Assembly (NCBI GenBank): GCA_946886805.1
Contig: CAMPJM010000040.1
Coordinates: 1 to 14,618 of the forward strand
From: an uncultured Flammeovirgaceae bacterium
Lineage (GTDB): Bacteria > Bacteroidota > Bacteroidia > Cytophagales > Cyclobacteriaceae
Reading direction: 5' to 3'
DNA: 14,618 nt
Part shown: positions 5,226 through 12,589 of the stretch, one piece after another
How the letters are laid out: each line of letters opens with the position of its first letter
How positions within the stretch are numbered: position 1 is the first letter of the stretch
Position numbers and translations under genes: made by a program
Notes under the pieces: model-generated
What the model saw: only the letters and a program-made list of their open reading frames with translations
What the model was told of the DNA's origin: nothing
Database searches by the model: none

Positions 5226-7214
5226 ATGGGGAAGAAATTTTTTACAGCCCTACAACAGATCCTTTCGACGGAGAATCGATTGGATATCAGAAATTTAAAA
5301 TACCTGCCTCGCTGGGCTATTTTAGGTATTGATATCTCTATTATCATTATTGCAGATTTCATTACCATACTTGCCCTCCGGGATCTTACGACCAATTTCT
5401 ATCATTTTCTAAGTCTTCCCCAAAGAATGGGACTGGCAGTAGGGGTCAACATAATCTTCTTTTTTCTCTTTCGCACATATTCTGGATTAATAAGGCATTC
5501 ATCCTATCTGGATGCTCTTAAAATTATGCTTGCCTGCTTCAGTACTTTCTTGACTCTGTTGTTCATCAACTACACTACATATGCAATTGTCGGGGAGAAA
5601 ATATATCTGGTTGCAGGTCTGATCTTCTTTTTCCTGGTTTCCTTCTCACTCTTATTTTTATTTAGGCTATCGGTAAAACAGCTATACGAGTACTTCAAAA
5701 CCACACAAAAGAATCAGAATTTACAGAAGGCTGTAATTTTTGGAGCCGATGAAAATGCGATCTCCATTGCAGGTGCTCTTGAAATAGAGCATCCGAAACG
5801 GTTTGATATCAGAGGCTTCATCACAAACGACAGCACAAGAAGAAGTATACGTATATTAGGAAAACCAGTCATATATAACGGATTAAAAATCAGTGACGAA
5901 GTAAAATCTTTGGGAGCTAGTGCCTTGGTTCTTTCCGAGAATACTCTTACTGCCGAAGAAAAATTCTCGGTGGTTGAAGATTGCTTGGAAAATGATATTC
6001 GGGTCTATAATGCTCCTATCGTCTCCAATTATGAAGATGAGAAGTCCGTATCCCACAAAGTTAAATCACTCCAGATCGAAGATCTCCTTGATCGGGAGCC
6101 CATACTATTAAACAAGGAAAACAAACGTCAGCAGCTGACTGGAAAGACAATTTTGGTAACTGGTGGGGCTGGATCGATTGGAAGTGAGATTGTAAGGCAG
6201 GTAGCAGAATACCAGCCAAAGTGTCTTCTAATCCTTGATCAGGCTGAGACCCCGCTGCATAACCTGCAACTTGAAATCCAGTCAAAATTTCCGGATCTCA
6301 ATTTTAGATGTATCATTTGTGATGTAGGCAATAAGAAGAGGTTGGAGCTGATCTTCGAGAAGGACCAAATAGATGTCATTTACCATGCAGCAGCTTACAA
6401 GCATGTACCTCTTATGGAGGAGAATCCCCACGAAGCGATTTTTGTAAACGTCCTCGGAACTAAGAATCTGGCAGATCTTGCAGTCCAGTATGTAGTGGGA
6501 CATTTCGTTATGGTTTCAACGGATAAAGCAGTTAACCCAACTAGTGTGATGGGAGCTTCTAAGAGAGCCGCGGAAATATATGTTCAGTCCCTTTACCAGT
6601 CCATCAAGGAGACTAGTGGTCCGGCTAAGACAAAATTCATTACTACGCGGTTTGGAAATGTGCTGGGATCCAATGGGTCTGTTGTACCGTTATTCCGAAA
6701 GCAGATAGAGAAAGGGGGGCCTGTAACAATTACGCACCCTGATATTATCCGCTATTTTATGACAATCCCTGAAGCTTGTCAGCTAGTCCTGGAAGCCGGG
6801 GCAATGGGTAGAGGCGGGGAGATTTTTATTTTTGACATGGGAGAACCAGTGAAGATCATGGATCTTGCCATAAAGATGATCAAGCTGGCGGGTTACGTAC
6901 CTAATAAACAAATCGGAATCAAGATCACAGGATTGAGGCCTGGTGAGAAATTATTTGAGGAGTTACTAAGCGACAAAAGCAAGACGCTACCCACGCATCA
7001 CAAGAAAATCATGATCGCGCAGGATCAACCATTGGATTTCAATGAAGCCAATTCTGCCATTAAAAAAATAATAATTTCAGCTCATAAGTTAAAAGGTGAT
7101 AAAGTGGTCTCCAAATTGAAAGATTTGGTTCCGGAATTTAAAAGCAACAACTCGTCCTTTGAATTACTCGACAAAGATATCTCTATTGAAAACCCAAAGA
7201 AGAAAATTATCTGA
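5226..7214 (+). CDS. pglF: Membrane-bound UDP-GlcNAc 4,6-dehydratase (PglF/WbpM/CapD-like)
   Basis: The 662-residue protein has the full-length PglF/WbpM layout. Four transmembrane helices (about 34-51, 71-87, 101-119, 127-148) are followed by a first Rossmann domain (KAVIFGADENA, 168-178) and then by the catalytic short-chain dehydrogenase domain with GGAGSIGSE (313-321). The active-site stretch MVSTDKAVNPTSVMGASK contains Thr432-Asp433-Lys434, and Met442 replaces the usual catalytic Tyr four residues before Lys446, which is characteristic of this dehydratase group. It should remove water from UDP-GlcNAc using bound NAD+ to give UDP-2-acetamido-2,6-dideoxy-xylo-hexos-4-ulose, the first step of bacillosamine synthesis, at the inner membrane. 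RPGEKLFEELL (571-581) is another family motif. Its stop TGA overlaps the next ATG by one base (ATGA type, 7212-7216), linking sugar synthesis to the export genes in one transcript. Confidence 0.94.
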   Translation: MGKKFFTALQQILSTENRLDIRNLKYLPRWAILGIDISIIIIADFITILALRDLTTNFYHFLSLPQRMGLAVGVNIIFFFLFRTYSGLIRHSSYLDALKIMLACFSTFLTLLFINYTTYAIVGEKIYLVAGLIFFFLVSFSLLFLFRLSVKQLYEYFKTTQKNQNLQKAVIFGADENAISIAGALEIEHPKRFDIRGFITNDSTRRSIRILGKPVIYNGLKISDEVKSLGASALVLSENTLTAEEKFSVVEDCLENDIRVYNAPIVSNYEDEKSVSHKVKSLQIEDLLDREPILLNKENKRQQLTGKTILVTGGAGSIGSEIVRQVAEYQPKCLLILDQAETPLHNLQLEIQSKFPDLNFRCIICDVGNKKRLELIFEKDQIDVIYHAAAYKHVPLMEENPHEAIFVNVLGTKNLADLAVQYVVGHFVMVSTDKAVNPTSVMGASKRAAEIYVQSLYQSIKETSGPAKTKFITTRFGNVLGSNGSVVPLFRKQIEKGGPVTITHPDIIRYFMTIPEACQLVLEAGAMGRGGEIFIFDMGEPVKIMDLAIKMIKLAGYVPNKQIGIKITGLRPGEKLFEELLSDKSKTLPTHHKKIMIAQDQPLDFNEANSAIKKIIISAHKLKGDKVVSKLKDLVPEFKSNNSSFELLDKDISIENPKKKII

Positions 7215-8005
7215 TGAAATTTCCAAAGCAAAGAATCACCTCTTTAAAAATTTTGTTTTCTGTCCTTTTTTTCATCACGCTATTCTCGAGTTGCGCCACT
7301 AGGGAAGAAATCGTCTACTTTCAGGGAATTGAAGAAATAAGTGGAACGAGTGCGCCTGAAATGCAAGAAGTCGAAATAGAAGTAAATGATGTTCTGAGAA
7401 TTGATGTTTCTTCGTTGAATGACGAACTTATTAAACCCTTTGAAATGGATTATGGAATTCAAAACTCGAGTGGAGGAGGATCACAAAACAACGCAGCTCT
7501 TCAAGGCTATCTTGTAGATGTAGATGGCAGTATAACATTTCCAGTTCTAGGTGAGATCCAAGTTCTGAACAAAACGAAATCTGAGCTTGAAAAATACCTC
7601 ACTCGAGAGTTGCGAGATTACGTTAAGGATGTTGTGGTGCGGGTAAGGATAGTGAATTACAAAATTACAGTGATGGGTGAAACGGGTAGCACTGTACTTG
7701 ATGTTCCAGATGAAAGAATTTCGGTTCCTCAGGCTATTGCTATGGCCGGAGACATAACTTATGACGGAAAAAGGGAAAATGTACTGGTCGTCCGAATGCA
7801 AGATGGTAAAATGACTTATGGAAGATTAGACTTGACTAGTGCAGAGGTATTTCAGGATCCATTCTACTATCTACAACAGAACGATATTTTGTATGTGGAG
7901 CCGACTTATCGAAAGGTGAAATCAGCAGGTTTTATAACTAGTTGGCAGGGTTTGGTTTCTATTGTCACAACTGCTTTCGGTCTTTTTGTGCTGTTTAATA
8001 GATAA
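7214..8005 (+). CDS. wza: Wza-like outer-membrane polysaccharide export lipoprotein
   Basis: The 263-residue protein starts with a lipoprotein signal ending LFSSC (lipid Cys27). The polysaccharide export domain covers about residues 50-140 (NDVLRIDVSSLND, then VDGSITFPVLGEI, then LTRELRDYVKDVVVRVRI), and an SLBB-type domain follows (KITVMGETGSTVLDVPDERISV, about 143-165, continuing to about 215). A hydrophobic segment at 241-262 forms the C-terminal membrane anchor, which in Bacteroidota homologues may cross the outer membrane much as the Wza helical barrel does. At about 260 residues it is shorter than E. coli Wza, as is common in this phylum. It should form the outer-membrane channel for the polymer, working with the Wzc-like kinase encoded five bases downstream. 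Translation is probably coupled to the dehydratase gene through the one-base overlap. Confidence 0.92.
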   Translation: MKFPKQRITSLKILFSVLFFITLFSSCATREEIVYFQGIEEISGTSAPEMQEVEIEVNDVLRIDVSSLNDELIKPFEMDYGIQNSSGGGSQNNAALQGYLVDVDGSITFPVLGEIQVLNKTKSELEKYLTRELRDYVKDVVVRVRIVNYKITVMGETGSTVLDVPDERISVPQAIAMAGDITYDGKRENVLVVRMQDGKMTYGRLDLTSAEVFQDPFYYLQQNDILYVEPTYRKVKSAGFITSWQGLVSIVTTAFGLFVLFNR

Positions 8006-8010
8006 TTTTA

Positions 8011-10401
8011 ATGGAAGAACTAGAAGAATTTTCTGAAAAAGAAGAATCTAATTTTGATCTGAAGGCCGAGATATATCGGTATCTAGCCTTTTGGAAATGG
8101 TTGGTTCTCGGATGTCTTTTAGGGCTAGTTCTAGCCTTTCTTTATAACAGGTATACCCTCCGAGCTTACGTTACAGAAGCCACTATGATGATTTTGAGCG
8201 ATGAAGACACTGGTCTGGTGGGGGCATTGCCTTCCGGAGGTGCTTCTGTTTTCTCTCTGGAGGAGAGTAATCTTCAGAATCAGATCGTTACGCTAACTTC
8301 AAAGAAATTGGTAGAAGGTGTCATCGATGAATTGGACCTGAATATTACTTATTTCCTGGAAGGAAATGTTATAGCTGTAGAAGCCTATGAACATTCTCCG
8401 ATTAAGATTCATTTTCTTACTGAAGAGGACGCAGTGCACCAGGAGCAGATGAACGTTATAGTAACTCCATTATCCAATGAAGCCTTTTCTTTGTCTGTCA
8501 AGGATACTGATGACGCAAAAATTTTTCAGTTTGGAGAACCAGTAGAGTATGAGCGATTAAGATTCACCATAGAACGTGTAGGCGACACAATTCAAAATGA
8601 AACCCCAATTAATATACTACTTCGTCCGCTGAGAGATGTGGCTAATGACTATATATCGCGGATGTCAATCGTGCCAAAAGCTCAAGCTCAAGATGTACTA
8701 TCATTAAGTATAATTAGCGAGGTTCCGCAGAAATCACAGGATTTCTTGAATACTTTGATGAGGCATTTTAATGCTGACGGCGTGGCTGACAAACGCCAAG
8801 TTGCTGAAACAACTACAGAATTCATCCAAAGTAGATTAAAGTTGATTTCAGGAGAGCTGGATTCTGTAGAAGGGGATATAGCAGATTTCAAGAGAACAAA
8901 CCAATTAATGGACATAAGTGCCAGCGCAGGCCAGACAATGGCCCGATCCACTATGGCAGAACAAGAAATTTTTGGTTTGGAAACTGACTTAATGGTTTTA
9001 GATGCGGTTGAAGAAACCCTTGTTTCTATTGAACCATATCAATTGCTACCTGAAGCTTCTGGAACTGGAGATAATCCTTTGGGAAGCGGAATTGCAAAAT
9101 ATAATGAGCTTGTTCTAGAAAGGAATGAATTCTTAAAAACCGGCACGGCTCAAAATCCTGTCGTCCAATCCCTGACAATGCAGCTGGACGCCCTGAAGAA
9201 ACTCCTTCTAAACAATTTGGCCCAAACTCGAAAATCTATTAGAATTAAAATAGAAGAGCTTAGTGCACTGGATAGCTGGGCTGAAGGTAAATTTAGTACT
9301 TTTCCAGGTTTGGAAAAGGGAATTAGAACAATTGAAAGGCAACAGCAAATAAAAGAACAATTATATCTATTCCTTTTGCAAAGAAGGGAAGAAGCAGCGA
9401 TTTCTTTTGCATCCACGGCTCCGGTCGCGAAAGTAATCGATCCTGCCTTTACCTATACTGAACCTGTCGATCCCAAACCTTGGCTAATCATGGTAGGAGG
9501 TGGAGTCATTGGTCTCTTAATCCCGCTTTTGATTATTTTTGTTATTAATTTTCTTGATACAAAAGTTCACCATAAAGGAGACCTGCAACCTCTTATTAAA
9601 AATATTCCATTTCTTGGAGAAGTCCCCAAAGTTGTTAAGGAACAATCTGAGGTTATTGGTGTAAACGACCGATCACCCCTGGCGGAATCCTTCAGGATCC
9701 TGCGAACAAATCTGGCCTACCTTGTTCAAAGTCGAAACAAGGAAAGGGCTGAAACTATCTTTGTTACCTCAACGATCAAAGGCGAGGGTAAAACCTTTAT
9801 TTCCTACAACCTTGCCCGAACTCTTGCCAGTACCGGCAAAAGAATACTCCTCATAGGTGCTGATATTCGCAATCCTAAGCTTCACAAATATTCCGGTGAA
9901 ACTCTGGAGACCAAAGGTCTGTCGGATTTCCTTTATGATTATGATGTTCAGTCTCAGGAGATTATTTCCAATGAAACTCATGAGGGAATTGCCATGGATA
10001 TCATTTATTCTGGTGCAATACCTCCCAATCCGGCGGAATTATTGATGAATGACAGAATGAAGGTGTTATTGACAAGCCAGGAAAAAAATTATGATTTTAT
10101 TGTCGTAGATACTGCTCCGACTATGATTGTGACAGATACCCTCCTGATCAGTCCATTGGCTGACACTACGATCTACGTTACGAGGGCAGGATTTACAGAA
10201 AAGAAATTACTCGAATTCCCCAAAGAATTGAAACAACAGGGAAAATTGAAGGGTCTTGCCATTGTATTGAATGATGTAGATTATTCGAAGTTTTCCTATG
10301 GGGCAAAATATGGTTATGCCTATGGGTATGGGTATGGTTATGGAGCAGATAAAGAAAAAGGGGGGATTTTTAAATTTCTGAAGAAACCGTTTAAGAGCTA
10401 A
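8011..10401 (+). CDS. wzc: Wzc-like polysaccharide co-polymerase and bacterial tyrosine autokinase
   Basis: The 796-residue protein has the fused Wzc form. A first membrane helix (about 29-46) precedes a large periplasmic region with coiled-coil segments, a second helix lies at about 491-512, and a cytoplasmic BY-kinase domain follows. Walker A is STIKGEGKT (587-595, Lys594), the Walker A' region is LLIGADIRNP (613-622), and Walker B is FIVVDTAPT with Asp700. Gly616 stands where many BY-kinases have the first Asp of Walker A', though Asp618 and Arg620 are kept. The tail has eight tyrosines (758, 763, 767, 769, 771, 773, 775, 777), the expected autophosphorylation cluster, in a Tyr-Gly run encoded by a hexanucleotide repeat. 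It should control chain length and export together with Wza by cycling between phosphorylated and free states. It is the last gene of the operon, and its 3' end overlaps the opposing phosphatase gene by 11 bases. Confidence 0.94.
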   Translation: MEELEEFSEKEESNFDLKAEIYRYLAFWKWLVLGCLLGLVLAFLYNRYTLRAYVTEATMMILSDEDTGLVGALPSGGASVFSLEESNLQNQIVTLTSKKLVEGVIDELDLNITYFLEGNVIAVEAYEHSPIKIHFLTEEDAVHQEQMNVIVTPLSNEAFSLSVKDTDDAKIFQFGEPVEYERLRFTIERVGDTIQNETPINILLRPLRDVANDYISRMSIVPKAQAQDVLSLSIISEVPQKSQDFLNTLMRHFNADGVADKRQVAETTTEFIQSRLKLISGELDSVEGDIADFKRTNQLMDISASAGQTMARSTMAEQEIFGLETDLMVLDAVEETLVSIEPYQLLPEASGTGDNPLGSGIAKYNELVLERNEFLKTGTAQNPVVQSLTMQLDALKKLLLNNLAQTRKSIRIKIEELSALDSWAEGKFSTFPGLEKGIRTIERQQQIKEQLYLFLLQRREEAAISFASTAPVAKVIDPAFTYTEPVDPKPWLIMVGGGVIGLLIPLLIIFVINFLDTKVHHKGDLQPLIKNIPFLGEVPKVVKEQSEVIGVNDRSPLAESFRILRTNLAYLVQSRNKERAETIFVTSTIKGEGKTFISYNLARTLASTGKRILLIGADIRNPKLHKYSGETLETKGLSDFLYDYDVQSQEIISNETHEGIAMDIIYSGAIPPNPAELLMNDRMKVLLTSQEKNYDFIVVDTAPTMIVTDTLLISPLADTTIYVTRAGFTEKKLLEFPKELKQQGKLKGLAIVLNDVDYSKFSYGAKYGYAYGYGYGYGADKEKGGIFKFLKKPFKS
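10309..10344 (+). repeat. Six-unit TATGGN hexanucleotide repeat in the kinase tail
   Basis: Six consecutive units run TATGGT, TATGCC, TATGGG, TATGGG, TATGGT, TATGGA and encode alternating Tyr with Gly (one Ala) at residues 767-778 of the Wzc-like kinase. The units are imperfect but all in frame, so gain or loss of a unit would change the number of phosphorylatable tyrosines by one without a frameshift. Confidence 0.85.
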
Positions 10402-11140
10402 TTCTGAATGTAGAAACAGTCCTTTCCAGGATGGGTTTTAGCTGAGAAATCCTCTTTGCAGGAATCGTGGAATCCAATAACTTCTCCAGGTGCCGAATCT
10501 GATGGGTATCGGTACCTGCAAAGTCTATCATCTTGGCATCTAACAATTCGAACAGCACCTGTTGAATCTGACGGCCATAATGACCTATCAGACTCAAAAT
10601 ATTCATCTGAAAAAGACACCCATGTTTCTTTAGTAATTGGTACCGTTCTAAACTGGGGGAATGGAAATATACGTAGCGTTCCGGATGGGCTAGTACGGGT
10701 TTATATTTTTGAGTTTGTAGTTGAAATAGTATTTCATTGAGGTTGATCGGAGCCTGAAAATAGGACATTTCAACGAGGACGAAATTCTCTTTAAGGCACA
10801 AGAGTTTCCCTTTTTCCATGAGTTCAAGGAATGAATGGTCCATCATATATTCAGCGGCCCTTCGTATTTTCACCTGGGGAAATTCATTGGCGGCCTCAAG
10901 GGACAGTTTCTGGTAAGCATCATCAATCGTTCTGGGCGTATTTGCATAGTAATCGTTCATCACATGTGGCGTAGCGATTATTTCCAGAATGCCCAATTCC
11001 TGATATCTTCGAATCAAATCAAGCGAGTCTTCAACTGTAGAAGCCCCATCATCTATACCTGGCAAGACATGGTTGTGTATATCCACAAAGCCTTCTAAAT
11101 AATTTCGGAGCTTTTCCTTTTTTGTGAATAATGAGAACAT
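10391..11140 (-). CDS. PHP-family protein tyrosine phosphatase (CpsB/YwqE/CapC-like)
   Basis: The protein has 249 residues from the ATG at 11140 (MFSLFTKKEK). A GTG at 11161 would add seven residues and is less likely. It carries the PHP metal-binding motifs of the manganese-dependent tyrosine phosphatases CpsB and YwqE: FVDIHNHVLPGIDDGA (18-33, His22 and His24), ATPHV (His59), AAEYM (Glu98), LAHPERY (His152) and AGTDTH (Asp211 and His213). Family members dephosphorylate the tyrosine-rich tail of Wzc-type kinases in the cytoplasm and so reset polymer assembly. The neighbouring kinase is the obvious substrate, but here the gene is on the opposite strand and its stop (10391-10393) lies inside the end of wzc. 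Transcripts running past wzc would therefore be antisense to it. A box TAATTTTG (minus strand, 11168-11161) just upstream of the start fits TANNTTTG. A histidinol-phosphatase role is unlikely given the context. Confidence 0.93.
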   Translation of the reverse strand: MFSLFTKKEKLRNYLEGFVDIHNHVLPGIDDGASTVEDSLDLIRRYQELGILEIIATPHVMNDYYANTPRTIDDAYQKLSLEAANEFPQVKIRRAAEYMMDHSFLELMEKGKLLCLKENFVLVEMSYFQAPINLNEILFQLQTQKYKPVLAHPERYVYFHSPSLERYQLLKKHGCLFQMNILSLIGHYGRQIQQVLFELLDAKMIDFAGTDTHQIRHLEKLLDSTIPAKRISQLKPILERTVSTFRISS

Positions 11141-11236
11141 GTTGTGGGTTTTGGTTCGCACAAAATTACCACAAATTCTTTGGAGGAGGTGTTATCTTCA
11201 AAGAACTCCCTATTTTTACAATCCCAAAATCGATCA
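11141..11236. promoter_or_regulatory. Divergent promoter region between phosphatase and wzi genes
   Basis: The 96 bases between the opposed ATGs at 11140 and 11237 must hold promoters for both genes. On the minus strand TAATTTTG (11168-11161) matches the TANNTTTG -7 box exactly and lies 20 bases before the phosphatase ATG. On the plus strand TATTTTTA (11211-11218) matches seven of eight positions and lies 18 bases before the wzi ATG. Candidate TTTG -33 boxes exist on both strands (CAAA at 11199-11202, TTTG at 11179-11182), but their spacers of 28-30 bases are longer than usual, so the assignments are tentative. Confidence 0.4.
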
Positions 11237-12583
11237 ATGATAAGAAAACTGCCCCTGATTCTATTCTTTTATGGTTGTAGCTTTTTTGGCCAGCATTCTG
11301 AATACTCCGGCAGTTTCAATTTGCAGTCCAACCTGTCATTCGGCACAGAAAATCCTTTTTGGTTTCATTCCAACCAACGGGGCCGCATTGATGAGATAAC
11401 ACGATTTGCAGGCTGGTTGAATGGTCAGTGTAGATTCTATAACCGTTCTGGGGGTTTCGTGGAAACTGGAGTAGGATTATTGTACAGCAATGGGTACAAT
11501 AATAGGGTGATGCTGGAGGAATATTACCTCACCTATGAAAATGACCTTCTTAAACTTTTCGCAGGAAAAGAACATAAAGAAGCAATGTACAGTGGTCTGA
11601 GTGCTACAAATCAAAATATCCTTTGGTCTCTTAATGCCAGTCCAATTTCTGGAATTGGAATTCGGATGAAAGAACCCTTGATGCTTTGGAAACAAGCTGG
11701 AATAGGATTCAAATTTTCCTATGAGGAATATTTTACGGATGACGAGCGGTACATCGACAATACCTGGATCCACCATAAAAGCTTGCACCTCGTGTTCAAA
11801 GGAAGTGAAAGGTTCACTTTGACTGCTGGAGTACAGCATTTCGCACAATGGGCTGGAGATTCTGACGAATATGGTGAATTACCCTCTGGATTCGATGATT
11901 ATTTAAGAGTGGTAACTGGGGGTAGCATTGCGAGCCCAGAAGGTTCCCTGGGTGAACAGGAAATTAATGGTCTTGGCAACCACCTCGGCAGCTATGAAAT
12001 ATATCTCAATACCTCCATCTCTCATTTCGATGTAGAATTAATCTACAATACGATATTTGAGGATAAGAGTGGGATGATACTCAGAAATACCCCGGATGGG
12101 AGGTATGGTATTTACCTCAGGGATAGGGAAGAGGAGAAATGGATCGGAGCTTTTATGTATGAGTTCTTCTATACCAAACATCAAAGCCATAGCACACCCA
12201 CACCAGATGGAGACGACAATTACTTCAACAACAACCTTTATCGGTCAGGATGGACCTATGAGGGCCGTGTCCTGGGACTGCCGTTCATTTTACTTGATGA
12301 GGAGCGGTTTCGAATTGGTGTGAATAATCTGATGGCTCATCATCTTGGGATATCCGGGTTGGCCTTTTCTCAGTTTCCCTACAAATTTTTGACTAGCTAC
12401 CGTAAGAACTATGGGCGAAAGAGTGGAACCAGCGAACCTACTGAAGAAATTGTTTCCACTTATCTTGAAGTTCAACTCCTCAATAATTATTTCAATTTTG
12501 ATGTTCTTATAGGAGGAGACTTTAACTCTGAGGAGGATCCGATCTTAGGTTTAGGAATAAGATTAAAACGAGTCCTGTTTTGA
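11237..12583 (+). CDS. wzi: Wzi-family outer-membrane capsule assembly protein
   Basis: The protein has 448 residues from the ATG at 11237, chosen because it gives a normal signal peptide (MIRKLPLILFFYGCSFFGQ); the open frame continues upstream to 11144 but would put 31 polar residues before it. The mature protein is rich in alternating hydrophobic/aromatic and polar residues and Gly-Asn turns, as in an outer-membrane beta barrel, and ends in a charged strand finishing with Phe (LGLGIRLKRVLF). The opening (GSFNLQSNLSFGTENPFWFH, then NQRG), the repeated strand pattern and the late GRVLGLPF stretch fit the Wzi capsule-assembly family of Bacteroidota. In E. coli, Wzi binds polymer at the cell surface; by analogy this protein would anchor or organise the polysaccharide exported by Wza/Wzc. 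It diverges from the phosphatase gene and converges with the UbiB-like gene, leaving only six bases between stops. Confidence 0.85.
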   Translation: MIRKLPLILFFYGCSFFGQHSEYSGSFNLQSNLSFGTENPFWFHSNQRGRIDEITRFAGWLNGQCRFYNRSGGFVETGVGLLYSNGYNNRVMLEEYYLTYENDLLKLFAGKEHKEAMYSGLSATNQNILWSLNASPISGIGIRMKEPLMLWKQAGIGFKFSYEEYFTDDERYIDNTWIHHKSLHLVFKGSERFTLTAGVQHFAQWAGDSDEYGELPSGFDDYLRVVTGGSIASPEGSLGEQEINGLGNHLGSYEIYLNTSISHFDVELIYNTIFEDKSGMILRNTPDGRYGIYLRDREEEKWIGAFMYEFFYTKHQSHSTPTPDGDDNYFNNNLYRSGWTYEGRVLGLPFILLDEERFRIGVNNLMAHHLGISGLAFSQFPYKFLTSYRKNYGRKSGTSEPTEEIVSTYLEVQLLNNYFNFDVLIGGDFNSEEDPILGLGIRLKRVLF

Positions 12584-12589
12584 CCATCA

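Noticed and set aside
11141..11161. GTG start extending the phosphatase by seven residues
   Set aside because: The ATG at 11140 gives a family-like N terminus, and the extension would overlap the only good promoter box (11161-11168).
11182..11191. Strong Shine-Dalgarno-like GGAGGAGG followed by an in-frame GTG for wzi
   Set aside because: The GTG overlaps the purine run itself and would put 16 polar residues before the signal peptide. The run is about 47 bases from the chosen ATG, so it is probably incidental.
11477..11848. Minus-strand open frame of 123 codons inside the wzi gene
   Set aside because: It is antisense to the beta-barrel gene and has no domain or credible start context.
12565..12581. 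Hairpin AAAAC/GTTTT at the wzi stop as a terminator
   Set aside because: It has only five A+T-rich pairs, a seven-base loop and no T-tract, which is too weak to call.
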